Assembly: GCA_902495955.1 (NCBI GenBank)
Contig: CABUZE010000050.1
Coordinates: 1 to 6,798, forward strand
DNA: 6,798 nucleotides
Reading direction: 5' to 3'
Source: an uncultured Collinsella sp.
Lineage (GTDB): Bacteria > Actinomycetota > Coriobacteriia > Coriobacteriales > Coriobacteriaceae
Shown one piece after another: positions 1 to 5,891 of this stretch (its first letter is position 1; the number at the start of each line of letters is the position of its first letter). The notes under the pieces are model-generated. The model had not been told where the DNA came from. It did no database searches and saw nothing but the letters and a program-made list of their open reading frames with translations. Made by a program: the position numbers and the translations under genes.

Positions 1-3
1 AGT

Positions 4-9
4 AAGGAG
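4..9 (+). promoter_or_regulatory. Ribosome binding site of the DegV-family gene
   Basis: AAGGAG lies 6 bases upstream of the ATG at 16 and matches the core anti-Shine-Dalgarno complement. It fixes the start of the DegV-family gene. The promoter must lie before the window edge. Confidence 0.85.
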
Positions 10-15
10 CCTCAT

Positions 16-906
16 ATGAGTGATTTTGTCCTGACCTGTGAATCTGCCGCCGACCGAACTCGGGAGTTCTTTGCGTCGCGCAATATCCCTGTCGTGTGTT
101 TTCATTACGAGATCGACGATGTTGTCTATACGGACGATCTGTATCAGTCGATTACGCCGGACGAGTTTTTTGCCCAGATTGCCGCGGGCGCCATGCCCAA
201 GACGTCTCAGGTGAGCGTGGGTGAGTACGAGGAGTTATGGGAGCCGTATGTTGCCGAGGGTAAAGACGTGCTGCACCTGACGTTGTCGTCGGGTATTTCG
301 GGCACGTATGGATCGGCCTGCGTCGCGGCGCAGATGCTTGCGGATCGCTATCCCGAGGGCGGCAAGGTGCGCGTCATCGATTCGCTGGCGGCGTCTTCGG
401 GCTTTGGCCTGTTGTTGGAATATGCCGCCGATGTGCGCGATAGTGGGGCTTCACTCGACGAGACGGCTGCCTGGATCGAGGAGCACAAGCTCAACCTGCA
501 CCACTGGTTCTTCTCGACCGATCTGTCGAGCTACCTGCGCGGCGGTCGCATTTCGGCCGCGAGCGCGATCATCGGCACGGCGCTTAAGATTTGCCCGCTT
601 ATGACGGTCGATTGCGAAGGTAAGCTGTCGCCACGTGAGAAGATTCGCACTAAGAAGCGCGCGATTTCCGAGATGGCTAAGACCATGATGGCACACGTAC
701 AGGACGGTGCAGATTATTCGGGTAAGTGCATCATGTCGCAGTCGGCGTGCCGCGAGGATGCCGAGGCGGTCGCGGCGCTGATTGAGGAACAGGTTCCGCA
801 GCTTAAAGGCAAGATTGAGATCAATGACATCGGTACTCTGATTGGCTCGCATACCGGACCTGGTACGGTGGCGCTCTTCTTTATGGGCGACAAGCGCGTG
901 GATTAA
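16..906 (+). CDS. DegV family fatty-acid-binding protein
   Basis: Complete 296-residue protein, within the usual length of about 280-290 for the family. DegV proteins are cytosolic two-domain proteins that bind one fatty acid; some (FakB) present it to the kinase FakA for phosphorylation and phospholipid synthesis. Visible family marks are the TSQ segment at residues 63-65 (TSQVS), the SSGISGTY loop at 91-98 in the lipid head-group region, VIDS at 120-123, RGGRIS at 175-180 followed by a hydrophobic helix, and a C-terminal GSHTGPGT at 277-284. The N-terminal strand-loop, usually like TDSTADL, reads TCESAADR (7-14), so the first motif is diverged. The start is set by a good ribosome binding site. 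It stands as the last gene of its transcript, facing the barrel gene across a terminator. No fakA is visible here, so a role in fatty-acid phosphorylation is inferred only from the family. Confidence 0.93.
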   Translation: MSDFVLTCESAADRTREFFASRNIPVVCFHYEIDDVVYTDDLYQSITPDEFFAQIAAGAMPKTSQVSVGEYEELWEPYVAEGKDVLHLTLSSGISGTYGSACVAAQMLADRYPEGGKVRVIDSLAASSGFGLLLEYAADVRDSGASLDETAAWIEEHKLNLHHWFFSTDLSSYLRGGRISAASAIIGTALKICPLMTVDCEGKLSPREKIRTKKRAISEMAKTMMAHVQDGADYSGKCIMSQSACREDAEAVAALIEEQVPQLKGKIEINDIGTLIGSHTGPGTVALFFMGDKRVD

Positions 907-947
907 TTTGCCCCATCACGTCGCTGCATGATTGCTCAAACGAAAAC

Positions 948-975
948 GGCCCGCCTCACGTTTGTGGGGCGGGCC
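948..975. terminator. Bidirectional hairpin terminator between convergent genes
   Basis: A perfect 8-bp GC arm (GGCCCGCC at 948-955, GGCGGGCC at 968-975) extends inward by four more pairs (956-959 with 964-967, one of them a G-T pair) around a GTTT loop. Read on the minus strand it is followed by GTTTTCGTTT, a good U-tract for ending the barrel gene, whose stop codon is 11 bases away. Read on the plus strand it is followed by AAGATGTTTT, a weaker tract, but it can also end the DegV transcript. The placement between two convergent stops supports a shared terminator. Confidence 0.88.
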
Positions 976-986
976 AAGATGTTTTG

Positions 987-2078
987 CTAGCGTTTCTTTC
1001 CGCGGAAGAAAAAGCCGTGCAGTGCCGGCTTGAGGCCGCGGTTGGCGCGATGCTCCTCGACGCGCTCGTGGATCGAAGCGACGCGCTCGATGACTTCGTC
1101 GGGAATCGGCACATCGGGATTCATGTTCTCGACTTGGCTGACCTCGGCGGCGGCGACCTGGTCGATAATGGGCACGTCGTCGCGCGAGATGACAGGTGTG
1201 GCGTCTTCCTTCATCTTGCGATAACGCTGCATCATGTCGGTCTGTAGCTGCTGGGCCGAAGGCGGTGTCCAGATGATGGCGTTGGCGCCGGCGGCGATGG
1301 TCTCGCGAATGCTCTCGGGCGTCTTGCCGCCCGGCGCGATAAGCGGCAGGTTGGGATAGTGCTCGCGCAGCTCGCGTAGGACCTGGGGCGTGTTCTTGCC
1401 GGCGGCGATGTTGAGAATCTTGGCTCCAGCGCGCACCTTGGCGTGGGCATCGTCGTCGCAGCGAACGCCCGTGGCGATGCCGGGGATGTCGGCGATGTTG
1501 GTGATGTGCTCGACCATCTCGGCAGTAGCGGGGGAGTTGACCACGCAGCCCGCCGCGCCCTGCATCTCGGAGACGGCTGCCATCTGCACGGAGCGCTTAC
1601 CGGTCGTAGTTCCGCCACCCACGCCTACAAAGACCGGGCACTCGGCGACGGTCAGCAGCGCTTGCGTAATGGCGGGCTGCGGCGTGAAAGGGTAGACCGC
1701 AAAGACGGCGTCGGCGTTGGAGTTGCGGATAACCGCGACATCGGTGGTGTAAATGAGCGACTTGATGCGTCGGCCAAAGAGCGTGAAGCCGCTGGCCTCC
1801 TCGATCTCGTCGGGCATGCGAAGGGCAGCCTTGCGCAGGCGTCCGTCGATGGGCAGGGGCTCCATAGGGAGCAGGCCGTTGGGCGTGACGGCTATTTGGG
1901 GCTCGGTGAACTCGTCTGCAAGCTCGACCTCGGAAAAATCGATCGAGGCGACGATGTCCTCGTGCACCTCGGCGGGCACATCGATGGGAGCTTGGTCGTT
2001 TGCCGCCGCAGGCGTGTCGAAGGAGCTGGTGCCGACGAAGGCGTCGACGCGCTCATTTAGATCGTTGAGGGTATCCAT
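987..2078 (-). CDS. TIM-barrel protein of unknown function ('hydrolase' family)
   Basis: A 363-residue protein. Residues about 100-290 read as an alternating beta/alpha barrel: KSLIYTTD (106-113), a hydrophobic strand ADAVFAVYPF (122-131), a Gly-rich loop GVGGGTTTGKRS (152-163), VVNSPAT (179-185), a strand with AGAKILNIAAG (217-227), then LIAPGG (246-251) and AGANAIIWTPPS (263-274). The last two resemble the phosphate-gripping loops at the C-terminal ends of barrel strands in KDPG-aldolase or FMN-type barrels. Similar barrels in Firmicutes are usually labelled only 'hydrolase'; no catalytic assignment is justified. This copy has about 95 extra residues ahead of the barrel, acidic and low in structure, and a 70-residue charged C-terminal tail ending in a basic FFFRGKKR. 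The ATG at 2078 has no Shine-Dalgarno sequence (CGAGCCTCC precedes it), and no later start has one either. A -10-like TAGAAT lies 9 bases upstream, so a leaderless mRNA is likely. The gene is monocistronic, with a terminator directly after it. Confidence 0.85.
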   Translation of the reverse strand: MDTLNDLNERVDAFVGTSSFDTPAAANDQAPIDVPAEVHEDIVASIDFSEVELADEFTEPQIAVTPNGLLPMEPLPIDGRLRKAALRMPDEIEEASGFTLFGRRIKSLIYTTDVAVIRNSNADAVFAVYPFTPQPAITQALLTVAECPVFVGVGGGTTTGKRSVQMAAVSEMQGAAGCVVNSPATAEMVEHITNIADIPGIATGVRCDDDAHAKVRAGAKILNIAAGKNTPQVLRELREHYPNLPLIAPGGKTPESIRETIAAGANAIIWTPPSAQQLQTDMMQRYRKMKEDATPVISRDDVPIIDQVAAAEVSQVENMNPDVPIPDEVIERVASIHERVEEHRANRGLKPALHGFFFRGKKR

Positions 2079-2087
2079 GGAGGCTCG

Positions 2088-2093
2088 ATTCTA
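2088..2093 (-). promoter_or_regulatory. Putative -10 element of a leaderless promoter for the barrel gene
   Basis: On the minus strand TAGAAT (one mismatch to TATAAT) ends 9 bases before the ATG at 2078. Transcription would start at or within about three bases of the start codon. No convincing -35 hexamer is present at the right spacing. The absence of any Shine-Dalgarno sequence before the ATG fits leaderless initiation. Confidence 0.5.
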
Positions 2094-2160
2094 TGTGATG
2101 ATGGCCGGCGCGATGCAGCCGGAATTGCGAATGCTAAATCGTTTGACGAGTTGATTTTTC

Positions 2161-2220
2161 CCCGCCGCGCCATCCGTTAGACCGAAGGGCCGGCGAACGT
2201 GAAGGAGCTGTGGTGGCGGG
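2161..2220. repeat. Imperfect inverted repeat in the divergent intergenic region
   Basis: CCCGCCGC (2161-2168) can pair with GTGGCGGG (2213-2220) over eight pairs with one G-T. Inside it CGTT (2175-2178) can pair with AACG (2196-2199) and CCG (2182-2184) with CGG (2191-2193). It lies upstream of the putative -10 of the small membrane gene, so it would not be in that mRNA. No T-run follows it in either direction, so it is not a terminator. It could be a regulatory DNA site, part of an unannotated RNA, or chance in GC-rich DNA. Confidence 0.3.
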
Positions 2221-2226
2221 TATCGA

Positions 2227-2240
2227 GGTGCTATCTTGAA
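2227..2240 (+). promoter_or_regulatory. Putative extended -10 promoter of the small membrane protein gene
   Basis: GGTGCTATCTTGAA contains a TGC-TATCTT extended -10 arrangement, 32 bases ahead of the ATG at 2270. It would give a short leader of about 25 bases carrying the ribosome binding site. A nearly identical string, GGCGCTATCCTAAG, sits ahead of the DUF3267 gene at 5892-5905. There is no clear -35 box. Confidence 0.45.
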
Positions 2241-2256
2241 AGTCCCGTTTAAAAGA

Positions 2257-2263
2257 GAGGTGA
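2257..2263 (+). promoter_or_regulatory. Strong ribosome binding site of the 56-residue ORF
   Basis: GAGGTGA is a seven-base match to the anti-Shine-Dalgarno complement and stands 6 bases before the ATG at 2270. It is the main evidence that the short downstream ORF is translated. Confidence 0.8.
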
Positions 2264-2269
2264 CGCGGT

Positions 2270-2440
2270 ATGGAATTGACAGCAATGTTTGGCTCGATCG
2301 GCCTGTGTGTGGCCGCAATCGTTGCCGCCGCGGTCATCTACTTTGTGGTCACGGCCATTAAGGGCAAAAGGGCCGAACGCAAGGAGCGCGCGATGCTTAA
2401 ACAGCATCGCGACCAGCAGGGCAAACGCGCACAGAGATAG
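2270..2440 (+). CDS. Small single-span membrane protein, 56 residues, unknown function
   Basis: The reading frame runs ATG to TAG for 56 codons: MELTAMFGSIGLCVAAIVAA at the start, then AAVIYFVVTAI and a charged tail. Residues about 6-30 form one strongly hydrophobic helix with a short N-terminal lead. Residues 31-56 carry eleven Lys/Arg and only three acidic residues, so the positive-inside rule puts the tail in the cytoplasm. There is no signal-peptidase site after the helix, so it should stay as a membrane anchor. A near-perfect ribosome binding site and a plausible promoter precede it. It converges on the methyltransferase gene, with 24 bases between the two stop codons and no clear terminator between them. 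I do not recognise the family. The tail could bind nucleic acid, lipid head groups or a partner protein, but nothing in the sequence decides this. Confidence 0.78.
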   Translation: MELTAMFGSIGLCVAAIVAAAVIYFVVTAIKGKRAERKERAMLKQHRDQQGKRAQR

Positions 2441-2464
2441 CTTGTTGAGTTTTGGATCCGTGCG

Positions 2465-3568
2465 CTAGCTGCGTTTTCGGATCAGGGCAATGTAGAAGCC
2501 CTCAAAGTCGCGGCTAGGCGGAATGGTGAGCGTGCCGGGCAGGCCGTTGACGATGGCCGATACCTGACCCGCGGCAATGGCCTCGGTGAGAGCGTTGCTC
2601 TCGATATGCGGCTCCTCGCCGGCGTCCTGGGTGCGTCGTGCTTCACTTTCGCTTGGCGTGCCGTCGAGGGGGATAAGCTCGCAGTCCATATGCTTGTCGA
2701 GGGCCTCTTGCAGGGCGTCCTCGTTTTCCTGCGGCAAGATCGAACAAGTGGAATAGACGAGCGTGCCGCCCGGTTTGAGGGCCCCCATGGCGCGGTCCAG
2801 AAGTGCTCGCTGCGAGCGGGCGCACTTGCTCAGCAACTGCTCGGTGAGGCCGCGCAGGCTTTTCTCGTTGCCACTGATGACGGTGCCCGTGCCGGTGCAG
2901 GGAGCGTCGAGCAGGATGCGGTCAAAGCGGAAGAACTCGTCGAGCTCGCGTGCGTCGATGCGCATGACGGGCACGTTTTTGGCACCCTGGCGATGGAGGT
3001 TCGACTCGAGCTTTTCGGCGCGGGGAATGCTCATCTCACAGGCGGTGAGGTGCGCCTGTCCCTGGGTGAGGGCGGCGATCTGCGTCGTCTTGCCGCCGGG
3101 GGCTGCGCACATGTCCAGGATGTCCTCGCCTGCCTGGGCGCCCAGGACCAACGGCGGCATCATGGATGACAGGCTCTGCAGGTAGATTTTGCCGTCGCGG
3201 TAGATGTCGAGATCCCACAGATCTGAAACCTGGGCCTCGGGCAGGATAAAGGCGTCCGGATACCAGGTAACGGTTTGGTGGGCGATGCAGGCGGCATCGA
3301 GCGCGGCGGCGATGTCCTCGGCAGTCGCCTTGAGCGTGTTGGCGCGCAGCGTGACCGGGCGCGTGGCAGCGGCGCCGAAGCCCTCGATCATGAGCTGAGC
3401 ATCGGCGGGTGCATAGGCGCCGGCGACCGTGTCGACCATAAAGCGCGGCAGGTCGGCGGCGGAGTGTTGGGCGGCAAGCTGGTCGGAAAGCTCGGTAGCG
3501 GCAAACTGCCTGAGCTTGAGCTCGGGCTTAACCTGCTTTTTCTGCTTACGACGACGCGGCTTGGACAT
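2465..3568 (-). CDS. RNA m5C methyltransferase, NOL1/NOP2/Sun (RsmB/RsmF-like) family
   Basis: A 367-residue SAM-dependent enzyme predicted to methylate carbon 5 of a cytosine in rRNA or tRNA. A basic N-terminus (PRRRKQKK, 4-11) is followed by an N1-like RNA-binding region (about 37-130, with RANTLK at 75-80) and the LQSLSSMMPPL segment (130-140) that precedes the catalytic domain. The SAM loop is DMCAAPGGKT (152-161). Asp205 lies in the IDARELD strand. DAPCTGTG (221-228) carries Cys224, and STCSILPQENE (273-283) carries Cys275; these are the two cysteines of the family (nucleophile and product release). There is no NusB-like domain as in RsmB and no clear C-terminal PUA-like domain of full-length RsmF, so the target base cannot be named. 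AAGGA, 7 bases before the ATG, supports the start. It lies 59 bases downstream of the synthetase-like gene on the same strand and is probably co-transcribed with it. Confidence 0.93.
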   Translation of the reverse strand: MSKPRRRKQKKQVKPELKLRQFAATELSDQLAAQHSAADLPRFMVDTVAGAYAPADAQLMIEGFGAAATRPVTLRANTLKATAEDIAAALDAACIAHQTVTWYPDAFILPEAQVSDLWDLDIYRDGKIYLQSLSSMMPPLVLGAQAGEDILDMCAAPGGKTTQIAALTQGQAHLTACEMSIPRAEKLESNLHRQGAKNVPVMRIDARELDEFFRFDRILLDAPCTGTGTVISGNEKSLRGLTEQLLSKCARSQRALLDRAMGALKPGGTLVYSTCSILPQENEDALQEALDKHMDCELIPLDGTPSESEARRTQDAGEEPHIESNALTEAIAAGQVSAIVNGLPGTLTIPPSRDFEGFYIALIRKRS

Positions 3569-3575
3569 CCGTCTT

Positions 3576-3580
3576 TCCTT
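3576..3580 (-). promoter_or_regulatory. Ribosome binding site of the m5C methyltransferase gene
   Basis: On the minus strand AAGGA lies 7 bases before the ATG at 3568, in the 59-base gap after the synthetase-like gene. Confidence 0.75.
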
Positions 3581-3606
3581 CCCGTCCCAAATTGACTACT
3601 TTCCGG

Positions 3607-3626
3607 GCACGCCGCTGCTGGCGTGC
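3607..3626 (-). other. Hairpin directly after the synthetase-like stop codon
   Basis: On the minus strand GCACGCC, a six-base loop, and GGCGTGC form a perfect 7-bp hairpin starting one base after the TAA at 3630-3628. No U-run follows (CCGGAAAG), so it is not a classical intrinsic terminator. It may protect the 3' end of the upstream message, cause partial termination before the methyltransferase gene, or be incidental. Confidence 0.45.
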
Positions 3627-3627
3627 T

Positions 3628-5778
3628 TTAGTACTGGCTCTCGTGCTTGCTGAAGAAGTCGAAGCGCGGGGGCAGCGGCTTTACGCGGTGCTCGCCGGGC
3701 TTCTCGCCCAGGCTCTCCACAAACTCGTCCGTGGAGGCAAAGATGTTATCCCAGCTAAAGAAGGCGACCGGATCGACGTCGAAGTACTCGCAGATGAGCT
3801 CGCAGCCGGCCGGGACGATGCCGTGCATGAGCACGGTCGCCACGCGCAGCTCGGTAAAGGCGTCGACCAAGGCCTGCGTCATCGCGGTATTGGCTTGCTC
3901 GCCCTCAAGCTTGTTGGCGGCCTTGGAGGCGTCGCTCCAGCGCTTGTTGGCGGCGCGCAGGTAGTCGTCGCACACGGCGAGCGCGTGGTGCGTCTCGAAC
4001 TTGTACATGGCCTGCTCAAAGGCAAGGGCGGCCTGCTCGGCGGCCTCCACCACGGTGGCCGAGGCGGCGCCGGCGGGGATGCAACCGTTGCGGTACGGGC
4101 TCTCGTCGCCCTCCTTGACGGCGACGCCGTAAAAGCAGCTGCGGGCCAGGCGGTTGAAGACGCCGGTCAAAAGGGCGCTCTCCTTAAGGGCGGGGTCGAT
4201 GACGCGCTTGTCGTCGCAGGCGCGCACCTCGTTGCCGTCTTTGTCCTTGCCGGTCACGCGGGTGTCGTATGCCTTGGGGCTAAAGCTCACCGGCTTCTCG
4301 GACAGGCCGAGCGACAGCCAATGCGCGCGCATCTGCTCGCAGGTGTAGTGGTTGAGCAGGTCGTCTGCCGGCGGGGGAGGCGTCTGCGAGGACGAGCTGG
4401 CCTTTTTGCCCATGTAGAGCAGGTGGTAGCAGGCGCTGACGGTGCTCTGAGTGAGGTTCCAGCCCAGGGCCTCCCACATGGCGGTCTGCGCGATGCAGTA
4501 GAAGTAGATGTTGTCCTGACCGATGAACTGGTAGATCTGTGCGTCGTCCGAGCACCACCAGTCGCGCCAGTCGAGCGAGCTGTGCTGGTAGGTGGGAGCG
4601 GGGACCTGCGTGGAATCGGCGGCGGGCTCGCCCATAAGCGCGGCATCCTGGGCGGCGACACCCTCGGTCACGCCGGCGGCCTTGGCATCGCGTGCGAGCA
4701 CGGTACGGGTGTAGCTGATGGGTGCCCACAGGCTCTCGGGCCAGCACCAGCAGGTGACGTCGGTCACGCCGTCAACCTCGGGCACCGGAACGCCCCAGTC
4801 GATGTTGCCGGTGATGCGGAAGGGCACGAGTGCCTTGCCGCTGCGGAAGCGCACGCCGCCGTTGGCGAGCACCGCGTGAGCGGCGTCGCGCTCCTTCCAG
4901 CTGGGGAAGGTGACGGTAAAGCTGCTCTTGTTGCCCTCGGGCTCCAGCACAGTGTGCTCGGGCAGCTGGTCCTCGACGGCGTCGAAAGCCTCGCGGAACT
5001 TGTTCTGAATATAGAGCTGTGCCGGCAGCAGCCACTCCTCCATGGTCTTGGAGACCACGGAGCGAACCTGCGGGTTCTGGGCGAGCTTGGCGGTGTAGGT
5101 CTTCATAAAGTCGAGGTAGGCCGGAAGGTCGAAGTAGAGGTTGTCGACCGGGCGCAGCTCGGGCACCTCGCCGGTGAGCTGGCTCTTGGGCGCGATGAGC
5201 TCCTCGGGCTCAAACTGGTGACCCAGGTCGCACTCGTCGGCATAGGCCTTCTCGGACTTGCAGCCCTGGATGGGGCAGCGGCCGATCACCTGGCGGCCGT
5301 TGAGGAACGTGCCGGCCTTGGCATCATAGAACTGCAGCGTGGAGCGCTTGGAGATAGTGCCCTGCTCGTGCAGGCGCTCGATAATCTCGGCGGTTACCTC
5401 GTTGTGAATCTGCGCAGCCGGCTCAAGGCCCGAGCCGCCGTAGATGTCGCAGCTGATGTTGTAGTTGTTGAGGGTCGCGGCCTGGCGGGAGTGATTGGAC
5501 TCGACATACTCGCCGATGGACTTGTCGTAGCCCTCGTTCTCCTTGAGCTTGCGGTAGCTCTCCATGATGGGCGAGCCATAGCAGTCGGTGCCCGAGGTGA
5601 AGATGACGTTCTCGCGGCCTAGGCGGTCGCGCAGGAAGCGGGCGAAGAAGTCGGCCGGGACAAAGACGCCGCCAACGTGGCCAAAGTGAAGGCCCTTGTT
5701 GCCGTAGGGCTCGCCGGCGGTGACGATGGCGCGGCGAGGCCAGCTGGGACGGTCGTTCATGGAGTATTTGGATGCCAT
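3628..5778 (-). CDS. Methionyl-tRNA synthetase-like class I aminoacyl-tRNA synthetase, divergent active site
   Basis: A 716-residue protein with the architecture of MetG. The catalytic domain opens with VTAGEPYGNKG and the HIGH-type signature HFGH (31-34), then GTDCYGSPI (63-71). The connective domain holds a zinc knuckle with Cys168, Cys173, Cys183 and His187, followed by APKS (196-199) and YFDLPAYL (215-222), colinear with E. coli MetRS. Next come NIDWGVPVP (325-333), WAPISY (351-356) and FIGQDNIYFY (418-427). A helical anticodon-binding domain follows, with NRLAR (542-546). By eye, methionine-pocket residues differ from E. coli: Leu13 becomes Glu23, Ile297 Asn423, His301 Tyr427 and Trp305 Gln431. 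KMSKS reads KASSS (459-463), then QTPPPP. It may be a divergent MetRS (metG) or a paralogue with another substrate. AAGGAG 4 bases before the ATG at 5778 sets the start; an in-frame ATG at 5871 has no such site. Probably expressed with the downstream methyltransferase. Confidence 0.88.
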   Translation of the reverse strand: MASKYSMNDRPSWPRRAIVTAGEPYGNKGLHFGHVGGVFVPADFFARFLRDRLGRENVIFTSGTDCYGSPIMESYRKLKENEGYDKSIGEYVESNHSRQAATLNNYNISCDIYGGSGLEPAAQIHNEVTAEIIERLHEQGTISKRSTLQFYDAKAGTFLNGRQVIGRCPIQGCKSEKAYADECDLGHQFEPEELIAPKSQLTGEVPELRPVDNLYFDLPAYLDFMKTYTAKLAQNPQVRSVVSKTMEEWLLPAQLYIQNKFREAFDAVEDQLPEHTVLEPEGNKSSFTVTFPSWKERDAAHAVLANGGVRFRSGKALVPFRITGNIDWGVPVPEVDGVTDVTCWCWPESLWAPISYTRTVLARDAKAAGVTEGVAAQDAALMGEPAADSTQVPAPTYQHSSLDWRDWWCSDDAQIYQFIGQDNIYFYCIAQTAMWEALGWNLTQSTVSACYHLLYMGKKASSSSQTPPPPADDLLNHYTCEQMRAHWLSLGLSEKPVSFSPKAYDTRVTGKDKDGNEVRACDDKRVIDPALKESALLTGVFNRLARSCFYGVAVKEGDESPYRNGCIPAGAASATVVEAAEQAALAFEQAMYKFETHHALAVCDDYLRAANKRWSDASKAANKLEGEQANTAMTQALVDAFTELRVATVLMHGIVPAGCELICEYFDVDPVAFFSWDNIFASTDEFVESLGEKPGEHRVKPLPPRFDFFSKHESQY

Positions 5779-5782
5779 GGGA

Positions 5783-5788
5783 CTCCTT
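5783..5788 (-). promoter_or_regulatory. Ribosome binding site deciding the synthetase-like start
   Basis: On the minus strand AAGGAG lies 4 bases before the ATG at 5778. It favours this codon over the in-frame upstream ATGs at 5793 and 5871. The MetRS-like homology begins 16 residues after this start. Confidence 0.75.
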
Positions 5789-5859
5789 CGCATATGGTGA
5801 GAGCGCGGCCGGGCGCGGGGCTCGGCGACGCGGTGGTCAATTCGTGCATATCGTTCGAC

Positions 5860-5868
5860 ATTATCGCA
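5860..5868 (-). promoter_or_regulatory. Putative extended -10 promoter of the synthetase-like gene
   Basis: On the minus strand TGC-GATAAT combines an extended -10 TG with a one-mismatch -10 hexamer. A 17-base spacer leads to a weak -35 (GTCACG, 5888-5883). The predicted leader is about 75 bases, too short for a T-box riboswitch, and no T-box sequence is seen in it. The -10 lies inside the upstream extension of the open frame, which also argues that translation starts at 5778. Confidence 0.5.
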
Positions 5869-5891
5869 CATGCGGGCGGGTGCGTGACGGG

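Noticed and set aside
1443..2060. A 205-codon plus-strand open frame opposite the barrel gene
   Set aside because: It has no ribosome binding site and a Gly/Asp/Val-rich composition typical of an antisense shadow; the opposite strand has a coherent barrel protein.
2427..2465. Inverted repeat GCGCAC/GTGCGC spanning the convergent stops, as a terminator
   Set aside because: The arms are only six bases with a 27-base loop and no adjacent T-run; likely chance.
3592..5622. A 676-codon open frame on the plus strand, opposite the synthetase-like gene
   Set aside because: It is the mirror of a high-GC coding strand. The product is a Gly/Val/Leu/Ala-rich string with no domains and no ribosome binding site, while the opposite strand carries clear MetRS motifs throughout.
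5779..5860. T-box riboswitch ahead of the synthetase-like gene
   Set aside because: The predicted leader is only about 75 bases, no T-box consensus is present, and there is no terminator-like hairpin with a U-run.
5841..5870. Operator-like palindrome GTGC...GCAC between the divergent genes
   Set aside because: Only four bases at each end match well and the inner parts are out of register; not convincing as a repressor site.
5779..5871. Upstream in-frame extension of the synthetase-like gene to the ATG at 5871
   Set aside because: The extra 31 residues are Arg-rich and unlike MetRS, there is no ribosome binding site at 5871, the putative -10 lies inside it, and a good site precedes 5778.
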